A DNA stretch of 39,548 nt from Brevundimonas sp. (GCF_030656255.1 NZ_JAUSOE010000135.1:1-39548), one strand, 5' to 3'. Shown: positions 18,032 through 27,416, numbered from the stretch's first letter. The notes: generated by a model from the sequence alone, not told the origin. A program made the numbers and translations.

Positions 18032-18409
18032 TCAGGTCTGGGGCAGCTGATAGGGATTGTTGACGCTGACGGGCGAGCCGGGCGCCAGGCCCAGTTCCTC
18101 GAACGACCACTTCAGCTCGACCCCGTCGACCAGAGGCTCCTTGCAGGTGTCCTCGTCGAGGCGGCGCAGGGTGATGACCGCATCGGCGCCCTTGATGCTG
18201 ACGATGGGGATCAGGTCTTCCTTGCGGGTGCAGCCGTTGGAACTGACCCAGAAGACAGCCGCGTCCTTGGTGAAGGCGGCGGCGTGGATCGACTCAAGCG
18301 CGCCGGGCATGCCCGCGGTCGAAACACTGGGCGCATCGGCACCCCCCGCACAGGCGGCCACGCCCGACACTGCGGCGATCATCGCCATAGATTTGAAGAC
18401 GGCGCGCAT
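18032..18409 (-). CDS. Cysteine-containing lipoprotein of a duplicated unknown family (copy B)
   Basis: A 125-aa lipoprotein with signal MRAVFKSMAMIAAVSGVAAC (Cys20). The mature domain shares a colinear motif set with the lipoprotein at 16272-16655: SSNGCT, VITLRR, DTCK and DGVELKWSFEELGLAPGSP. It differs by a longer Ala/Gly-rich start (AGGADAPSVSTAG) and a C-terminal NPYQLPQT. Two conserved cysteines remain in the mature protein. Its function is unknown. It ends eight bases from the convergent old yellow enzyme gene. Confidence 0.78.
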   Translation of the reverse strand: MRAVFKSMAMIAAVSGVAACAGGADAPSVSTAGMPGALESIHAAAFTKDAAVFWVSSNGCTRKEDLIPIVSIKGADAVITLRRLDEDTCKEPLVDGVELKWSFEELGLAPGSPVSVNNPYQLPQT

Positions 18410-18490
18410 CGCTTAGGCGGCCTCCCCTGCTTCGTCGAACCCTGAACAGCCCGAGAATGCGCCTGTTCGCCCCAGAAGGGAACAGGCCGA

Positions 18491-18525
18491 AAAACGAAGG
18501 GCCCCGGACGGATCCGGGGCCCTTC
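18491..18525 (-). terminator. Rho-independent terminator after rpsD
   Basis: A perfect 13-bp stem (18496-18508 with 18513-18525) around a CGGA loop. On the minus strand it is followed by four T residues (A run at 18491-18494), placing it about 60 bases after the rpsD stop. Confidence 0.85.
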
Positions 18526-18587
18526 CAACTCGATCTTCGACGAAATCCCCCGCCGTCAGGCGGGGGCCGCGCCGCAGAAGGCTTCGC

Positions 18588-19205
18588 TTAGGAAGCGTAG
18601 TATTCGACGACCAGGTTCGGTTCCATCTTCACCGGATACGGCACGTCCGTCAGTTCCGGCACGCGCACATAGCGGACCGAGAACGAGCGGTCGGACAGTT
18701 CCAGATAATCCGGCACGTCACGTTCCGACGACTGCTGGGCTTCGATGACCAGCGCCATGTTGCGCGACTTTTCCTTCACCGTGACGACGTCTTCCGGCTT
18801 CACGCGGTAGGAAGAGATGTCGACCTTCTTGCCGTTGACCAGGACGTGGCCGTGGCTGACGAACTGGCGTGCGGCCCAGACGGTCGGGACGAACTTGGCG
18901 CGGTAGACGATAGCGTCCAGACGCGATTCCAGCAGGCCGATCAGGTTTTCCGAGGTGTTGCCCTTGCGACGAGCCGCCTCGTCATAGGTCTTGGCGAACT
19001 GCTTCTCGGTGATGTTGCCGTAGTAGCCCTTCAGCTTTTGCTTGGCCTTCAGTTGCAGACCGAAGTCCGAAACCTTCGACTTGCGACGCTGGCCGTGCTG
19101 GCCGGGACCGTAAGAACGCTTGTTGACCGGCGACTTGGCGCGGCCCCACAGGTTCTCACCCATGGCCCGGTCGATCTTGTATTTGGCGCTGTGGCGCTTG
19201 GACAT
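18588..19205 (-). CDS. rpsD: 30S ribosomal protein S4
   Basis: A 205-aa ribosomal protein S4, a primary 16S rRNA-binding protein of the small subunit. It starts [20 protein letters not shown] as in alphaproteobacteria. It contains [20 protein letters not shown], the S4 RNA-binding domain ([37 protein letters not shown]) and the conserved C-terminal [15 protein letters not shown]. The length matches the family. As in many alphaproteobacteria it stands alone rather than in the alpha operon. A good promoter lies 125 bases upstream and a strong terminator follows. Confidence 0.98.
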   Translation of the reverse strand: MSKRHSAKYKIDRAMGENLWGRAKSPVNKRSYGPGQHGQRRKSKVSDFGLQLKAKQKLKGYYGNITEKQFAKTYDEAARRKGNTSENLIGLLESRLDAIVYRAKFVPTVWAARQFVSHGHVLVNGKKVDISSYRVKPEDVVTVKEKSRNMALVIEAQQSSERDVPDYLELSDRSFSVRYVRVPELTDVPYPVKMEPNLVVEYYAS

Positions 19206-19328
19206 TCTATTCTCTTTTCGACGATACGGCCCGGCATCCCCTCGATTGGGAATGCGATCTCAACGGCGGTCCACGCATCTTCCGTCATCAATCCCGCGTC
19301 CGGCGAACCGGAAACGTGGAAGGCGGCG

Positions 19329-19357
19329 CTTATCGCCACACAGGCCTCCGGAGTCAA
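19329..19357 (-). promoter_or_regulatory. Predicted housekeeping promoter of rpsD
   Basis: On the minus strand TTGACT (19352-19357) and GATAAG (19329-19334) are separated by exactly 17 bases, close to the alphaproteobacterial housekeeping pattern. Transcription from here would give a leader of roughly 115 bases before rpsD. Function is inferred. Confidence 0.55.
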
Positions 19358-19456
19358 GCCGCGCCGCGCGTTAAGCACGATGGCCGGGAACCCCGGACCT
19401 TTCCTGGTCTTTTCGTCATCGGCGGAGTCTGCCTAGACGCCGCTGCGGAGGAAGCC

Positions 19457-19669
19457 ATGGAGCCATCGACCCCCACGACCGTCGGCCTGTCCGAACCGGC
19501 CTTCGAAACCTTGAAGCACAAGCTGATTGACCTGGTCGAACCGCTGTCGGACAGCCAGTTGCTGGATCTCGCCGACGGGATCCACGAACTGCTGCGCCAG
19601 CGACGCACCCTGCGGCAACACCATGCCGAACGCATGACCGAACGCGCGCGCCTGGCGTCGCTGAGCTGA
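19457..19669 (+). CDS. Small helical protein of unknown function
   Basis: A 70-aa protein of no recognised family. It is predicted to be mostly alpha-helical: PAFETLKHKLIDLVEPLSDS, then LLDLADGIHELLRQRRTLRQ, with a basic Arg/His-rich C-terminus. The ATG at 19457 follows GGAGGA at suitable spacing, which supports translation. It is divergent from rpsD and convergent with the metallo-hydrolase gene, 21 bases away. Its size, charge and lack of signal peptide suggest a cytosolic protein. A longer frame from 19316 is possible but would overlap the rpsD promoter region. Confidence 0.6.
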   Translation: MEPSTPTTVGLSEPAFETLKHKLIDLVEPLSDSQLLDLADGIHELLRQRRTLRQHHAERMTERARLASLS

Positions 19670-19690
19670 GGCCGCGACGCCAGGCCACGA

Positions 19691-20626
19691 TCAGGCGGCC
19701 GGCTGCGCCTCGCTGATGAACATCGCCCGGCCCTCGCGGGTCTGGATCTTTCCGAGCCCCGGGAAGGGGAAGTGATAGGCGTAGATATGCGCGCCCGACG
19801 CCCTTAGCGCCGTGATTTCATCCAGACGCGCCTTCTTGCCCGCAACCGGGTCGTTGTCATAGCCGACGGTCCAGTCCGGATGTTCGACCGACAGCACCCA
19901 GTGGTGCATCAGGTCGCCCGTATACAGCAGCTGGTTCTGGCCGTCGGCGATCAGATAGGCGACGTGCCCCGGCGTATGACCGGCCGTGTCCTGGGCCTCC
20001 ACGCCCGGCGCGACCTCTTCGCCCGGACGGAAGGCCTGGACATTGGGCGTGATCACGCGAACCAGGTCCGCCATTTCGGGATTGGCGCGCATCGACGCCC
20101 ATTCGGCCTCCGACATCCGGATCGCGGCGTTGGGGAAGGCGAGGGCTCCGTCGGCGACCAGGCCGCCCACATGGTCAGGGTGGCCATGCGAAATCATCAC
20201 GTCGGTGATGCTGGCAGGATCGACGCCGGCCGTCTGCAGGCTCTGCATCAACTGGCCCTTTCCGGCGCCCAGACCGGTGTCGAACAACATGGTCCGCGCC
20301 CCGTTCCGCACCAGCAGCGGATGGATCTCCAGCATGATGGGATCGGCCGGTTGTCCGGCGGCGGTCAGGGGGGCGGCGACGGCCTGGGGCGTCAGGCCCA
20401 CGCCGAACACCTTGTTGTCGTTCGGCACCGGGTTCTGGCCGTCGAACAGGGCGATGGCGTCCAGGGCGCCGATCTTGAACCGATAGACCGGCTTTTCCGC
20501 CGGGGCGGCGACCGTCGAGGTCGGGTTCGGCGGCGCAGGCTCGCCGGATTTCTGATCGTTCGCCGCCGGGGAGCAGGCCGCCAGGGTCAGGGCCGTCACG
20601 GCCGCCGTCGCCATAAGAATCCGCAT
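19691..20626 (-). CDS. Metallo-beta-lactamase-fold lipoprotein hydrolase
   Basis: A 311-aa predicted lipoprotein: the signal [18 protein letters not shown] has a lipobox at Cys18, then a Pro/Ala-rich linker to about residue 48. The MBL-fold domain has the metal motif [10 protein letters not shown] (H-x-H-x-D-H), the later HTPGH and the YTGD ligand, and ends with a YAYHFPFPG segment. It resembles the AHL-lactonase/MBL-hydrolase subgroup. Location should be the periplasmic face of a membrane; the substrate is unknown. The ATG at 20626 has its own AGGAG site. The frame upstream is continuous with sodB, without a stop. Confidence 0.85.
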   Translation of the reverse strand: MRILMATAAVTALTLAACSPAANDQKSGEPAPPNPTSTVAAPAEKPVYRFKIGALDAIALFDGQNPVPNDNKVFGVGLTPQAVAAPLTAAGQPADPIMLEIHPLLVRNGARTMLFDTGLGAGKGQLMQSLQTAGVDPASITDVMISHGHPDHVGGLVADGALAFPNAAIRMSEAEWASMRANPEMADLVRVITPNVQAFRPGEEVAPGVEAQDTAGHTPGHVAYLIADGQNQLLYTGDLMHHWVLSVEHPDWTVGYDNDPVAGKKARLDEITALRASGAHIYAYHFPFPGLGKIQTREGRAMFISEAQPAA

Positions 20627-21319
20627 CGTTTCACTCCTGTGTGCAGGCTGAATCGAAAACGCCCGCCGGAGGTTCCGGCGGGCGTCTTCTGATCGCTTTA
20701 GCCACGCCTCGACAGCGGCGGCGTACAGTGCGTTGTCCGGGTTCCCGTACACCACCGACCAGAAGGACTTCAGATAGTCGGCGCGGCGGTTCTGGTATTT
20801 CAGATAATAGGCGTGTTCCCAGACGTCGGCGCCCAGGACGACCTCGCCGCGCTCTTCCACGACATCCATCAGCGGATTGTCCTGGTTCGGCGTGGAGGTG
20901 ATCTTCAGCTTGCCGTTCTGGACGATCAGCCAGGCCCAGCCCGAGCCGAACTGGGCGGCGCCGGCGGCGTTGAAGTCTTCCTTGAACTTGTCCATGCCGC
21001 CCAGGTCGCTGTCGATGGCGGCGGCCAGTTCGGCCGAGGGTTCGCCGGTCTGATCGGCCGGGGCCAGCACTTCCCAGAACAGGCTGTGGTTCCAGTGACC
21101 GCCGCCGTTGTTGCGCACGGCCTTGGGGGCGGTCGAGATGCTGGTGAAGATCTCTTCCAGCGACTTGCCCTGCAGATCCGCATCCGCATCGACGGCCTTG
21201 TTCAGGTTGTCGACATAGGTCTGGTGGTGCTTGTCGTGGTGGAAGGTCATCGTCTCCTTGTCGATGGCCGGCTCCAGCGCGTCATAGGCGTAGGGCAGCG
21301 GGGGCAGGGTGAAGGCCAT
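20627..21319 (-). CDS. sodB: Fe/Mn superoxide dismutase, frame open at its 3' end
   Basis: Cytoplasmic SOD converting superoxide to peroxide and oxygen. The first 195 residues are canonical: [18 protein letters not shown], the ligand-bearing [38 protein letters not shown] and the signature [15 protein letters not shown]. Normal SodB proteins of this group end about 15-20 residues later. Here the tail reads [22 protein letters not shown] and continues without a stop into the next gene. The real 3' end is probably near 20690-20700. AGAGGAAA precedes the ATG. Upstream are the formaldehyde/glutathione genes on the same strand, 105 bases away. Confidence 0.9.
20656..20685 (-). terminator. Rho-independent terminator at the end of sodB
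   Basis: A perfect 12-bp stem (20659-20670 with 20674-20685) with a three-base loop and a T-run on the minus strand (A run at 20656-20659). It lies inside the continuous sodB-hydrolase frame, which argues that sodB originally stopped before it. Confidence 0.8.
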
Positions 21320-21424
21320 GGAATTTCCTCTCGCGACAGATTCCGACGCCCCTCATCTAGGCGCCCTTTCTTAGAACCCAAGCATCATCGCCGGGTTTCG
21401 TTACGATTTATCGCCTTGGCACGG

Positions 21425-21649
21425 TTAAGCTGGCAAGTTCGCCTTCAGGCATTCGCGCACGGCGCGCTTCACATCGCCCGGCGCATTGGGCTCATCCACG
21501 CCCTCGGCGGCGAAGACCGCGCGCACGGCGGCGTCCAGACCGGCCGGCAGGGCGGCGATCACCTTCTTCTGCCCCTTCTCGTGCAGGCAATAGCCCACCT
21601 CGCGGCACAGGGCGGAAAACATCGGTTCATAGGGATCAGGGGCGCTCAT
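21425..21649 (-). CDS. 74-aa protein of an unknown family, copy A
   Basis: A small cytosolic protein without signal or membrane segment. Its core is LCREVGYCLHEKGQ, followed by helical sequence and an acidic GVDEPNAPGDVKRAVRECLK end. The 76-aa product of 28783-29013 has the same outline ([14 protein letters not shown], then [22 protein letters not shown]), so both belong to one family. The shared L-C-x-E-x-G-x-C-L-H motif could bind a metal or form a structural core; no named family is recognised. GAGGGGC precedes the ATG. It lies 15 bases after the DUF4350-like gene on the same strand. Confidence 0.72.
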   Translation of the reverse strand: MSAPDPYEPMFSALCREVGYCLHEKGQKKVIAALPAGLDAAVRAVFAAEGVDEPNAPGDVKRAVRECLKANLPA

Positions 21650-21664
21650 GCCGCCCCTCTAGCA

Positions 21665-22639
21665 TTACGGCAGGACGCGCGACAGCCAGTGCATCAGGTT
21701 CAGCGCGAACTGCTGGTCGTCATGCCCCTCGGTGTTCAGGCCGAAACGAAAAGGCTCGCGATCAGGCTGGTCAGGAAAACGGACGATTTGCGCCGTCAGC
21801 ATCCCTGCCTCGCCCAGGACGACAACCCGTCCCTCTCCAAACGTGAAAGCCACCCCTTGGGCCGACAAAGCCGGTCGCGCGAGTTCCGCGAATACGGTTT
21901 GGGCCGGTTCGCCGGCCCGCAGCCGTTGGCGAATGGTCTGTAACGCCGCCTGGTCAGGCGCTTCGAAAGCATCCACGCTCATCGCCATAAGCACGACGGC
22001 CCCAACCGGTCCGTCGAGCGACTGACCGGTAAAGGTCTTGATCCGTTCCACACGCTCGTCAGCGCTTCGTCCCGCGATGATCGGATGATCGGCCAAGGCC
22101 TGCCGAGGAAAGTCGAGGTTTGAAGTGAGGTCGGCGCCGACCTGTTGAAAGGCGTACCCCTTGCCCATTCTGACGCCAAAACGGGCAGCCAAAGCCTCAG
22201 CGGCGACGCCGTGAGGTGCATGGTCTGCAGCCAGCAGCAAGGAGCCGCCCCCCGCCACCCATTGCGCCACCGCTTCGATCTCCGCCGCATCATAGGCGGA
22301 GAGGCTTGAGCCGTCTTCCGGAGCGGTCGGGTTGGAGATGACCAGCACCGCCACATCATCCAAGGCGTCAGGCGTATCCAGGCGGCCTTGGCCTGCGTCC
22401 ACTGTATAACCGTCAGCGCGCATTAAGGCGGCGAAGCCCGCGTAACGCCCGTCGATGGTCTGTGCGCTGCCGTGGCCTTCATCAACGCGCACCAGGGGCC
22501 CGCCGGTCGCATAGGCCGGGACCGCGACCCGGGGCCGCCAGTCCAGGTCACCCGACTGCTCCTGCCCGGAGGCTGGCCCCGCAAAGACGGCGGCGATCAT
22601 CCCGAACCCAAGCAAGGCTGAGCGCAGGATCGCCATCAT
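21665..22639 (-). CDS. Exported DUF4350-like protein
   Basis: A 324-aa protein with an N-terminal signal peptide ending about GPASGQ. The mature part starts with a DEGHGSAQTIDGRYAGFAALM stretch, then VAVLVISNPTAPEDG and WVAGGGSLLLAADHAPHG. This matches the DUF4350/GATase1-like fold in which a Rossmann-type domain follows a short strand; an FGEGRVVVLGEAGML strand is near the C-terminus. No catalytic residue set is clear. It begins one base after the fghA stop, so it is very likely co-transcribed with it. Start may be the first or second ATG (22639 or 22636). Function unknown. Confidence 0.77.
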   Translation of the reverse strand: MMAILRSALLGFGMIAAVFAGPASGQEQSGDLDWRPRVAVPAYATGGPLVRVDEGHGSAQTIDGRYAGFAALMRADGYTVDAGQGRLDTPDALDDVAVLVISNPTAPEDGSSLSAYDAAEIEAVAQWVAGGGSLLLAADHAPHGVAAEALAARFGVRMGKGYAFQQVGADLTSNLDFPRQALADHPIIAGRSADERVERIKTFTGQSLDGPVGAVVLMAMSVDAFEAPDQAALQTIRQRLRAGEPAQTVFAELARPALSAQGVAFTFGEGRVVVLGEAGMLTAQIVRFPDQPDREPFRFGLNTEGHDDQQFALNLMHWLSRVLP

Positions 22640-22640
22640 C

Positions 22641-23492
22641 TCAGCGTCTCAGCCGCTCGGCGTGAAACGCCACATGATCGGCGATGAAACTGGTCATGAA
22701 GAAATAGGAGTGGTCGTAGCCGGGCTGCATCCGCAGGGTCAGGATCTGGCCTGCGGCCTCGGCGGCGGCTTGCAGCAGTTCGGGCTTCAGTTGCTCGGTC
22801 AGGAAACTGTCGGCGTCGCCCTGGTCGATCAGGATGTCGTCATAGGCGTCGCGCGCCGCGCCGGCTGCGATCAGTTTCGCCGCATCATGGCGGTCCCAGG
22901 CGACGCGGCCCTCACCCTCGTTGGGGCCCAGATAGGCGGTGAAGGCCTTTTCACCCCAGGGGCAGCGGGTCGGTGAACAGATCGGCGCGAAGGCCGAGAC
23001 GGACCGGAACAGGTCGGGATGGTTCAGCGCTAGGGTCAGGGCGCCGTGCCCGCCCATCGAATGACCAGAGATCGAACGGACTCCGGTGGTGGGAAACTCG
23101 GCGTCGATCAGCGGGATCAGTTCGTCGATCAGATAGGATTCCATGCGGAAATGCGCCGCCCAGGGCGCCTGGGTCGCATCCAGATAGAAGCCCGCGCCCT
23201 GGCCCAGGTCATAGGCCGGATCGTCCGCAACACCTTCGCCGCGCGGAGAGGTGTCGGGCGCGACGATGATCACGCCATGCTCGGCGGCGGCGCGGTAGGC
23301 GCCGGCCTTGGTGGTGAAATTATCCTCGGTGCAGGTCAGGCCCGACAGCCAGATCAGCACCGGGAACGGCCCCTCCCCGCCTGGAACGAAGACCGACAGG
23401 GTCATCGGCGTGCCGGTCGCGGCGCTGTCGTGCTTCAGATAGCGGAGGGTTCCCCCGTGGACGGCGTGGGTCTTGGTGGTTTGGAGGGTCAT
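22641..23492 (-). CDS. fghA: S-formylglutathione hydrolase
   Basis: Hydrolyses S-formylglutathione to formate and glutathione, the second step of glutathione-dependent formaldehyde oxidation. The 283-aa protein has the family marks FPVLIWLSGLTCTEDNF, the nucleophile elbow GHSMGG with Ser145, DQGDADSFL with the likely catalytic Asp, and GYDHSYFF with the His. The length is typical. The partner enzyme AdhC is encoded about 1 kb upstream on the same strand, with a kinase-like and a VOC gene between. The downstream DUF4350-like gene follows after one base. Confidence 0.96.
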   Translation of the reverse strand: MTLQTTKTHAVHGGTLRYLKHDSAATGTPMTLSVFVPGGEGPFPVLIWLSGLTCTEDNFTTKAGAYRAAAEHGVIIVAPDTSPRGEGVADDPAYDLGQGAGFYLDATQAPWAAHFRMESYLIDELIPLIDAEFPTTGVRSISGHSMGGHGALTLALNHPDLFRSVSAFAPICSPTRCPWGEKAFTAYLGPNEGEGRVAWDRHDAAKLIAAGAARDAYDDILIDQGDADSFLTEQLKPELLQAAAEAAGQILTLRMQPGYDHSYFFMTSFIADHVAFHAERLRR

Positions 23493-23593
23493 ACCGTCTG
23501 GCTAGTCCACCTGACCGACGCCCGCAACGCGCAAGCCTGTGAGAGCAGGATCATGCGCTGATGCGAAGCCCCGTTGTCGGCTGACGGGCCGTC

Positions 23594-23977
23594 TCAGCCG
23601 ACCCGGTGCATGGCGCAGATCTTGTTGCCCGAGGGATCGCGCAGATAGGCCAGCACCAGCGTGCCGAACGGTCCCTGACGCTCGCCAGGCGGATCCTCGA
23701 TGGCGCGACCGCCGGCGGCGACGCCGGCGTCATGGAAGGCCTGGACCATCTCGGGCGTCTGGGCGGCGAATCCGATGGTGCCGCCGTTGGCGTGACAGGC
23801 CGGGTCGCCGTCGATCGGCGCGCCGACCGCAAAAGCGCCGCGCGGCGTGCGCCACCAGTAGCGGCCCTTGGGGTCCGGTCCCTGCCCAGGGTCGACTCCC
23901 AAGGCGCCAAGCGCCGCATCATAGAATTGGCGCGACGCCTCGATGTCGTTGGCCCCGACAGTCACGTGGGTGAACAT
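23594..23977 (-). CDS. VOC-family (glyoxalase/bleomycin-resistance fold) protein
   Basis: A 127-aa single-domain VOC protein. It starts MFTHVTVGANDIEASRQFYD, the usual first beta-alpha unit with a His that can be a metal ligand, and ends with the second unit LAYLRDPSGNKICAMHRVG. Family members include lyases, dioxygenases and resistance proteins, so activity is unknown. Its position between the two glutathione-formaldehyde genes suggests a thiol- or aldehyde-related job, but this is inference. I use the ATG at 23977, which has GGGAGG seven bases upstream, rather than a TTG two codons earlier. Confidence 0.86.
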   Translation of the reverse strand: MFTHVTVGANDIEASRQFYDAALGALGVDPGQGPDPKGRYWWRTPRGAFAVGAPIDGDPACHANGGTIGFAAQTPEMVQAFHDAGVAAGGRAIEDPPGERQGPFGTLVLAYLRDPSGNKICAMHRVG

Positions 23978-24041
23978 GGTCAAACCTCCCGATCCAGGTC
24001 CGTCTTCTTAGACAACTAACTGACCTGCACGCAAGCCGTCC

Positions 24042-24544
24042 TCAGGCGATCCGCGCCGATAGAGATTGGATCGCAGCCGTTCGGTCCGCTGCCGTCACGA
24101 CATGAAATCTCGCGTCAGGCCGCTTTTCGATGTCCGAGAGAATGCCCGGCCTCACGCGTCCCGGGAACCGCCTGATGATGCTGACCAGCTGCGGAACGAT
24201 CAGGATTTCAGGACAGGCGTCCGGCAGACCGGGGCGGCTGCGAAACAGATAACGCCAGTTCCGTCTGGCGCAGCGCAGCAGGCAGGTTCGACGCGGCATA
24301 TCCAGAAAGATGACGGCATCCGCCGCCTCGCGCACTCGCGCGGACACGCCGTCTATCACCCAGGCCGGCCTGGCGATCAAATCTCGCTCGGCCTTCTCGC
24401 GCTTCTCCGACGAAACCTTGCGCCATCCGGCCTCCCAGACAACCGCATCCAGCCCGAAGACGGGCAGATCGAACAATCGGCCGATCTCGGAGGCTAGTGT
24501 GGTCTTGCCGCTGCCGGCATTGCCCGTGACGTGGATGCGTTGGA

Positions 24545-24548
<4 letters not shown>
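24042..24548 (-). CDS. P-loop kinase-like protein, probable CTG start
   Basis: A 168-aa P-loop protein of the adenylate-kinase/FlaR-like topology group. It opens [20 protein letters not shown] with Walker A at 9-16, followed by [13 protein letters not shown], an [10 protein letters not shown] strand, [20 protein letters not shown] as the lid region and a C-terminal [12 protein letters not shown] strand. No ATG, GTG or TTG lies close upstream in frame, and the P-loop strand must start within a few residues of the N-terminus. The CTG at 24548 overlaps the adhC stop (CTGA), giving a coupled start. Substrate unknown. Confidence 0.78.
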
Positions 24549-25651
<1,103 letters not shown>

Positions 25652-25716
25652 GACGGGGGGCTCCAACTGGGATTCGTCCCTCTTCTAGGACAAGCGCCGG
25701 GTGGTATGAAGCCGCC

Positions 25717-26427
25717 ATGTCACACCGCAACCTCGTCATCCTGACCGGCGCCGGCATATCGGCGGAGTCCGGCGTGCCCACATTTCGCGCCGAAGACGGT
25801 CTGTGGTGCGGCCACAGGGTCGAGGCCGTGGCGACGCCGGAGGGGTACGCGGCGGATCCGGCCCTGGTGCAGGACTTCTATAATCAGCGGCGGCGGCAGT
25901 TGGCGCAGGTTCAGCCGAACGCCGCCCATCGCGCCCTGACCGAGTTGGCGGCGCGGTGGGAGGGGGCGTTCCTGCTAGTGACGCAGAACGTCGATGATTT
26001 GCACGACCGGGCGCACGCCGAAGTCCCGCCGCGCGCCGGGTTCGAACTGATCCATATGCACGGCGAACTGTTGAAGGCACGCTGCACCCGGTCGGGGGTG
26101 GTGATGGACTGGGCCGGCGACATGGCGGCGGACGAGCCCTCGCCACATCATCCGCAGGGGCGGATGCGGCCGCACATCGTCTGGTTCGGGGAGACGCCGC
26201 TGGCCATGGAGCGGATTGAGACCGCGCTGGAGGCCTGCGACCTGTTCGTCTCCATCGGCACCTCGGGGGCGGTCTATCCGGCGGCGGGGTTCGTGCAGTC
26301 GGCGCGATACGCCGGGGCGCGGACGGTCGAGATCAACCTGGAGCCGACGCAGGGTGCGCGCCTGTTCGACGAGGGGGTGTACGGCCCGGCAACCCAGGCC
26401 GTGCCGGCCTTCTTCGAGACGTTGTAG
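25717..26427 (+). CDS. cobB: Class III-type sirtuin (CobB-like NAD-dependent deacylase)
   Basis: A 236-aa sirtuin that removes acyl groups from lysines using NAD. The NAD motif [14 protein letters not shown] is at 11-24, TQNVDDLH at 89-96 and the catalytic His115 lies in HMHGEL. Tyr55 and Arg58 in FYNQRRRQL match the pair that recognises succinyl and other acidic acyl groups in SIRT5 and E. coli CobB. The zinc finger is absent: where CobB has four cysteines, only Cys123 remains, as in zinc-less bacterial variants. It is divergent from adhC. Desuccinylase activity is inferred. Confidence 0.92.
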   Translation: MSHRNLVILTGAGISAESGVPTFRAEDGLWCGHRVEAVATPEGYAADPALVQDFYNQRRRQLAQVQPNAAHRALTELAARWEGAFLLVTQNVDDLHDRAHAEVPPRAGFELIHMHGELLKARCTRSGVVMDWAGDMAADEPSPHHPQGRMRPHIVWFGETPLAMERIETALEACDLFVSIGTSGAVYPAAGFVQSARYAGARTVEINLEPTQGARLFDEGVYGPATQAVPAFFETL

Positions 26428-26432
26428 ATGCG

Positions 26433-26464
26433 AAAACGGCGGCCGCTGCGAAGCGGCCGCCGTT
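26433..26464 (-). terminator. Bidirectional terminator between cobB and the OmpA-like gene
   Basis: A perfect 13-bp stem (26435-26447 with 26452-26464) with a GCGA loop. A T-run on the minus strand (A run at 26433-26436) makes it a strong terminator for the OmpA-like gene. It may also stop cobB transcripts on the plus strand. Confidence 0.82.
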
Positions 26465-26487
26465 CGGATCGTCAGGTCTGCGAGACC

Positions 26488-27039
26488 TTAGGCGAGGACC
26501 ACGATGGTCACGCGGCGGTTCTGCGACCGGCCCTCGGGGGTGTCGTTCGAAGCGACCGGCTCTTGCGGGCCATAGGAGATGGTCGACATCCGGTTCAGGG
26601 CGACGCCCTGACGGTTCAGGAACCGACGCACCGCCTCGGCGCGTTGCTCGCCCAGTTGGTCGTTGTGTTCGACCGGGCCAGTGGCGTCGGTGTAGCCCTG
26701 GATTTCCAGATAGACGTTCTTGTTCTCGTCGCGCAGACGCTGGGCGAACTGGGCCAGACGCTGCTCGGCCTCGGGCGACAGGGCCGAGGCGTCGGTCGGG
26801 AATTTCACGGAATCGTCCGACAGAACGACCTGATAGAGGAACTTGCCCTCGGCCAGTTTATGGGCGTCGTTGGCGCGTTGCAGGGCCTGGCCCGCCGTGC
26901 CTTCGACCCCGGTGACGCGGGTGTCCACCACCTCGACCTGATCACGCACGAAACGATGGCTGGCGCAGCCGCTGGCCGCAAAGCCGAGGGCGATGAGGGC
27001 GCCGCCGACGACCGCCGTCCTGAGTTTCGATCTGCTCAA
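26488..27039 (-). CDS. OmpA/Pal-family peptidoglycan-binding lipoprotein
   Basis: A 183-aa lipoprotein. The signal ends FAASGC with Cys25. A helical stretch rich in Gln, Val and Glu (about 33-65) follows. The C-terminal OmpA-like domain has the diaminopimelate-binding pattern IQGYTDATGPVEHNDQLGEQRAEAV and the later SYGPQEPVASNDTPEGRSQNRR. It should tether the outer membrane to peptidoglycan. I choose the TTG at 27039, because it has AAGGAG seven bases upstream and starts the signal; an ATG at 27069 would add a non-signal N-terminus. A terminator follows. Confidence 0.88.
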   Translation of the reverse strand: MSRSKLRTAVVGGALIALGFAASGCASHRFVRDQVEVVDTRVTGVEGTAGQALQRANDAHKLAEGKFLYQVVLSDDSVKFPTDASALSPEAEQRLAQFAQRLRDENKNVYLEIQGYTDATGPVEHNDQLGEQRAEAVRRFLNRQGVALNRMSTISYGPQEPVASNDTPEGRSQNRRVTIVVLA

Positions 27040-27416
27040 GTTCTGTCTCCTTCTTGCCGGGGGCGCCACACCCAGTTCATGCGCCAGATGAAAATGGCGT
27101 AGGCGACAAGGCGGAGTAATGACGTGCTTTTGGCCGGAAAATGTCAGCTTAGCCTTATAATTAGCACCGATTTCGCACGATTATTGCGCCACATCGGAAC
27201 CGGAGCGCGAGCCGGGACGTTAGCCCGCCAACAGGCTTCGCCATGTGGCGGACGCCCTGATCTATCGCTGATCTTGAACAGCGACCGGTTGTATTCACGA
27301 CCACGCCACCTTCCTGCCGCGACCGAATGTTTTCAACAGGTCGTCGTGATTTTTTACAGGGCTTGGCGACGGATGACCATGCGACCGATCATCTTCGACA
27401 CATCACGGATCGGCGA
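27040..27416. promoter_or_regulatory. 377-base divergent intergenic region
   Basis: AT-richer than its surroundings. It must drive the OmpA-like gene on the minus strand and the TonB-like gene on the plus strand. A TATAAT-like hexamer at 27156-27161 lies in a partly symmetrical AGCCTTATAATTAGC stretch; no convincing -35 hexamer is paired with it in either direction. Frames that run through it have atypical codons and no ribosome binding site, so I do not call genes here. Confidence 0.4.

Larger units (their letters stand above)
19691..21319 (-). other. Uninterrupted sodB-to-MBL reading frame (542 codons)
   Basis: From the sodB start at 21319 to the hydrolase stop at 19691 there is no stop codon in this frame, so an automatic caller would report one 542-aa protein. 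The join passes through a 12-bp terminator stem and an internal lipoprotein signal, which makes a working fusion unlikely. A TAA in the +1 frame lies at 20698-20700, 14 bases before the stem, so a one-base indel near the sodB end would restore a normal stop. Confidence 0.6.

Noticed and set aside
27327-27416. Upstream ATG start for the TonB-like gene
   Set aside because: The added 30 codons use TTA, TTT, ACA and CGA, unlike the rest of the gene, and have no ribosome binding site. TTG at 27417 is preferred, with moderate certainty.
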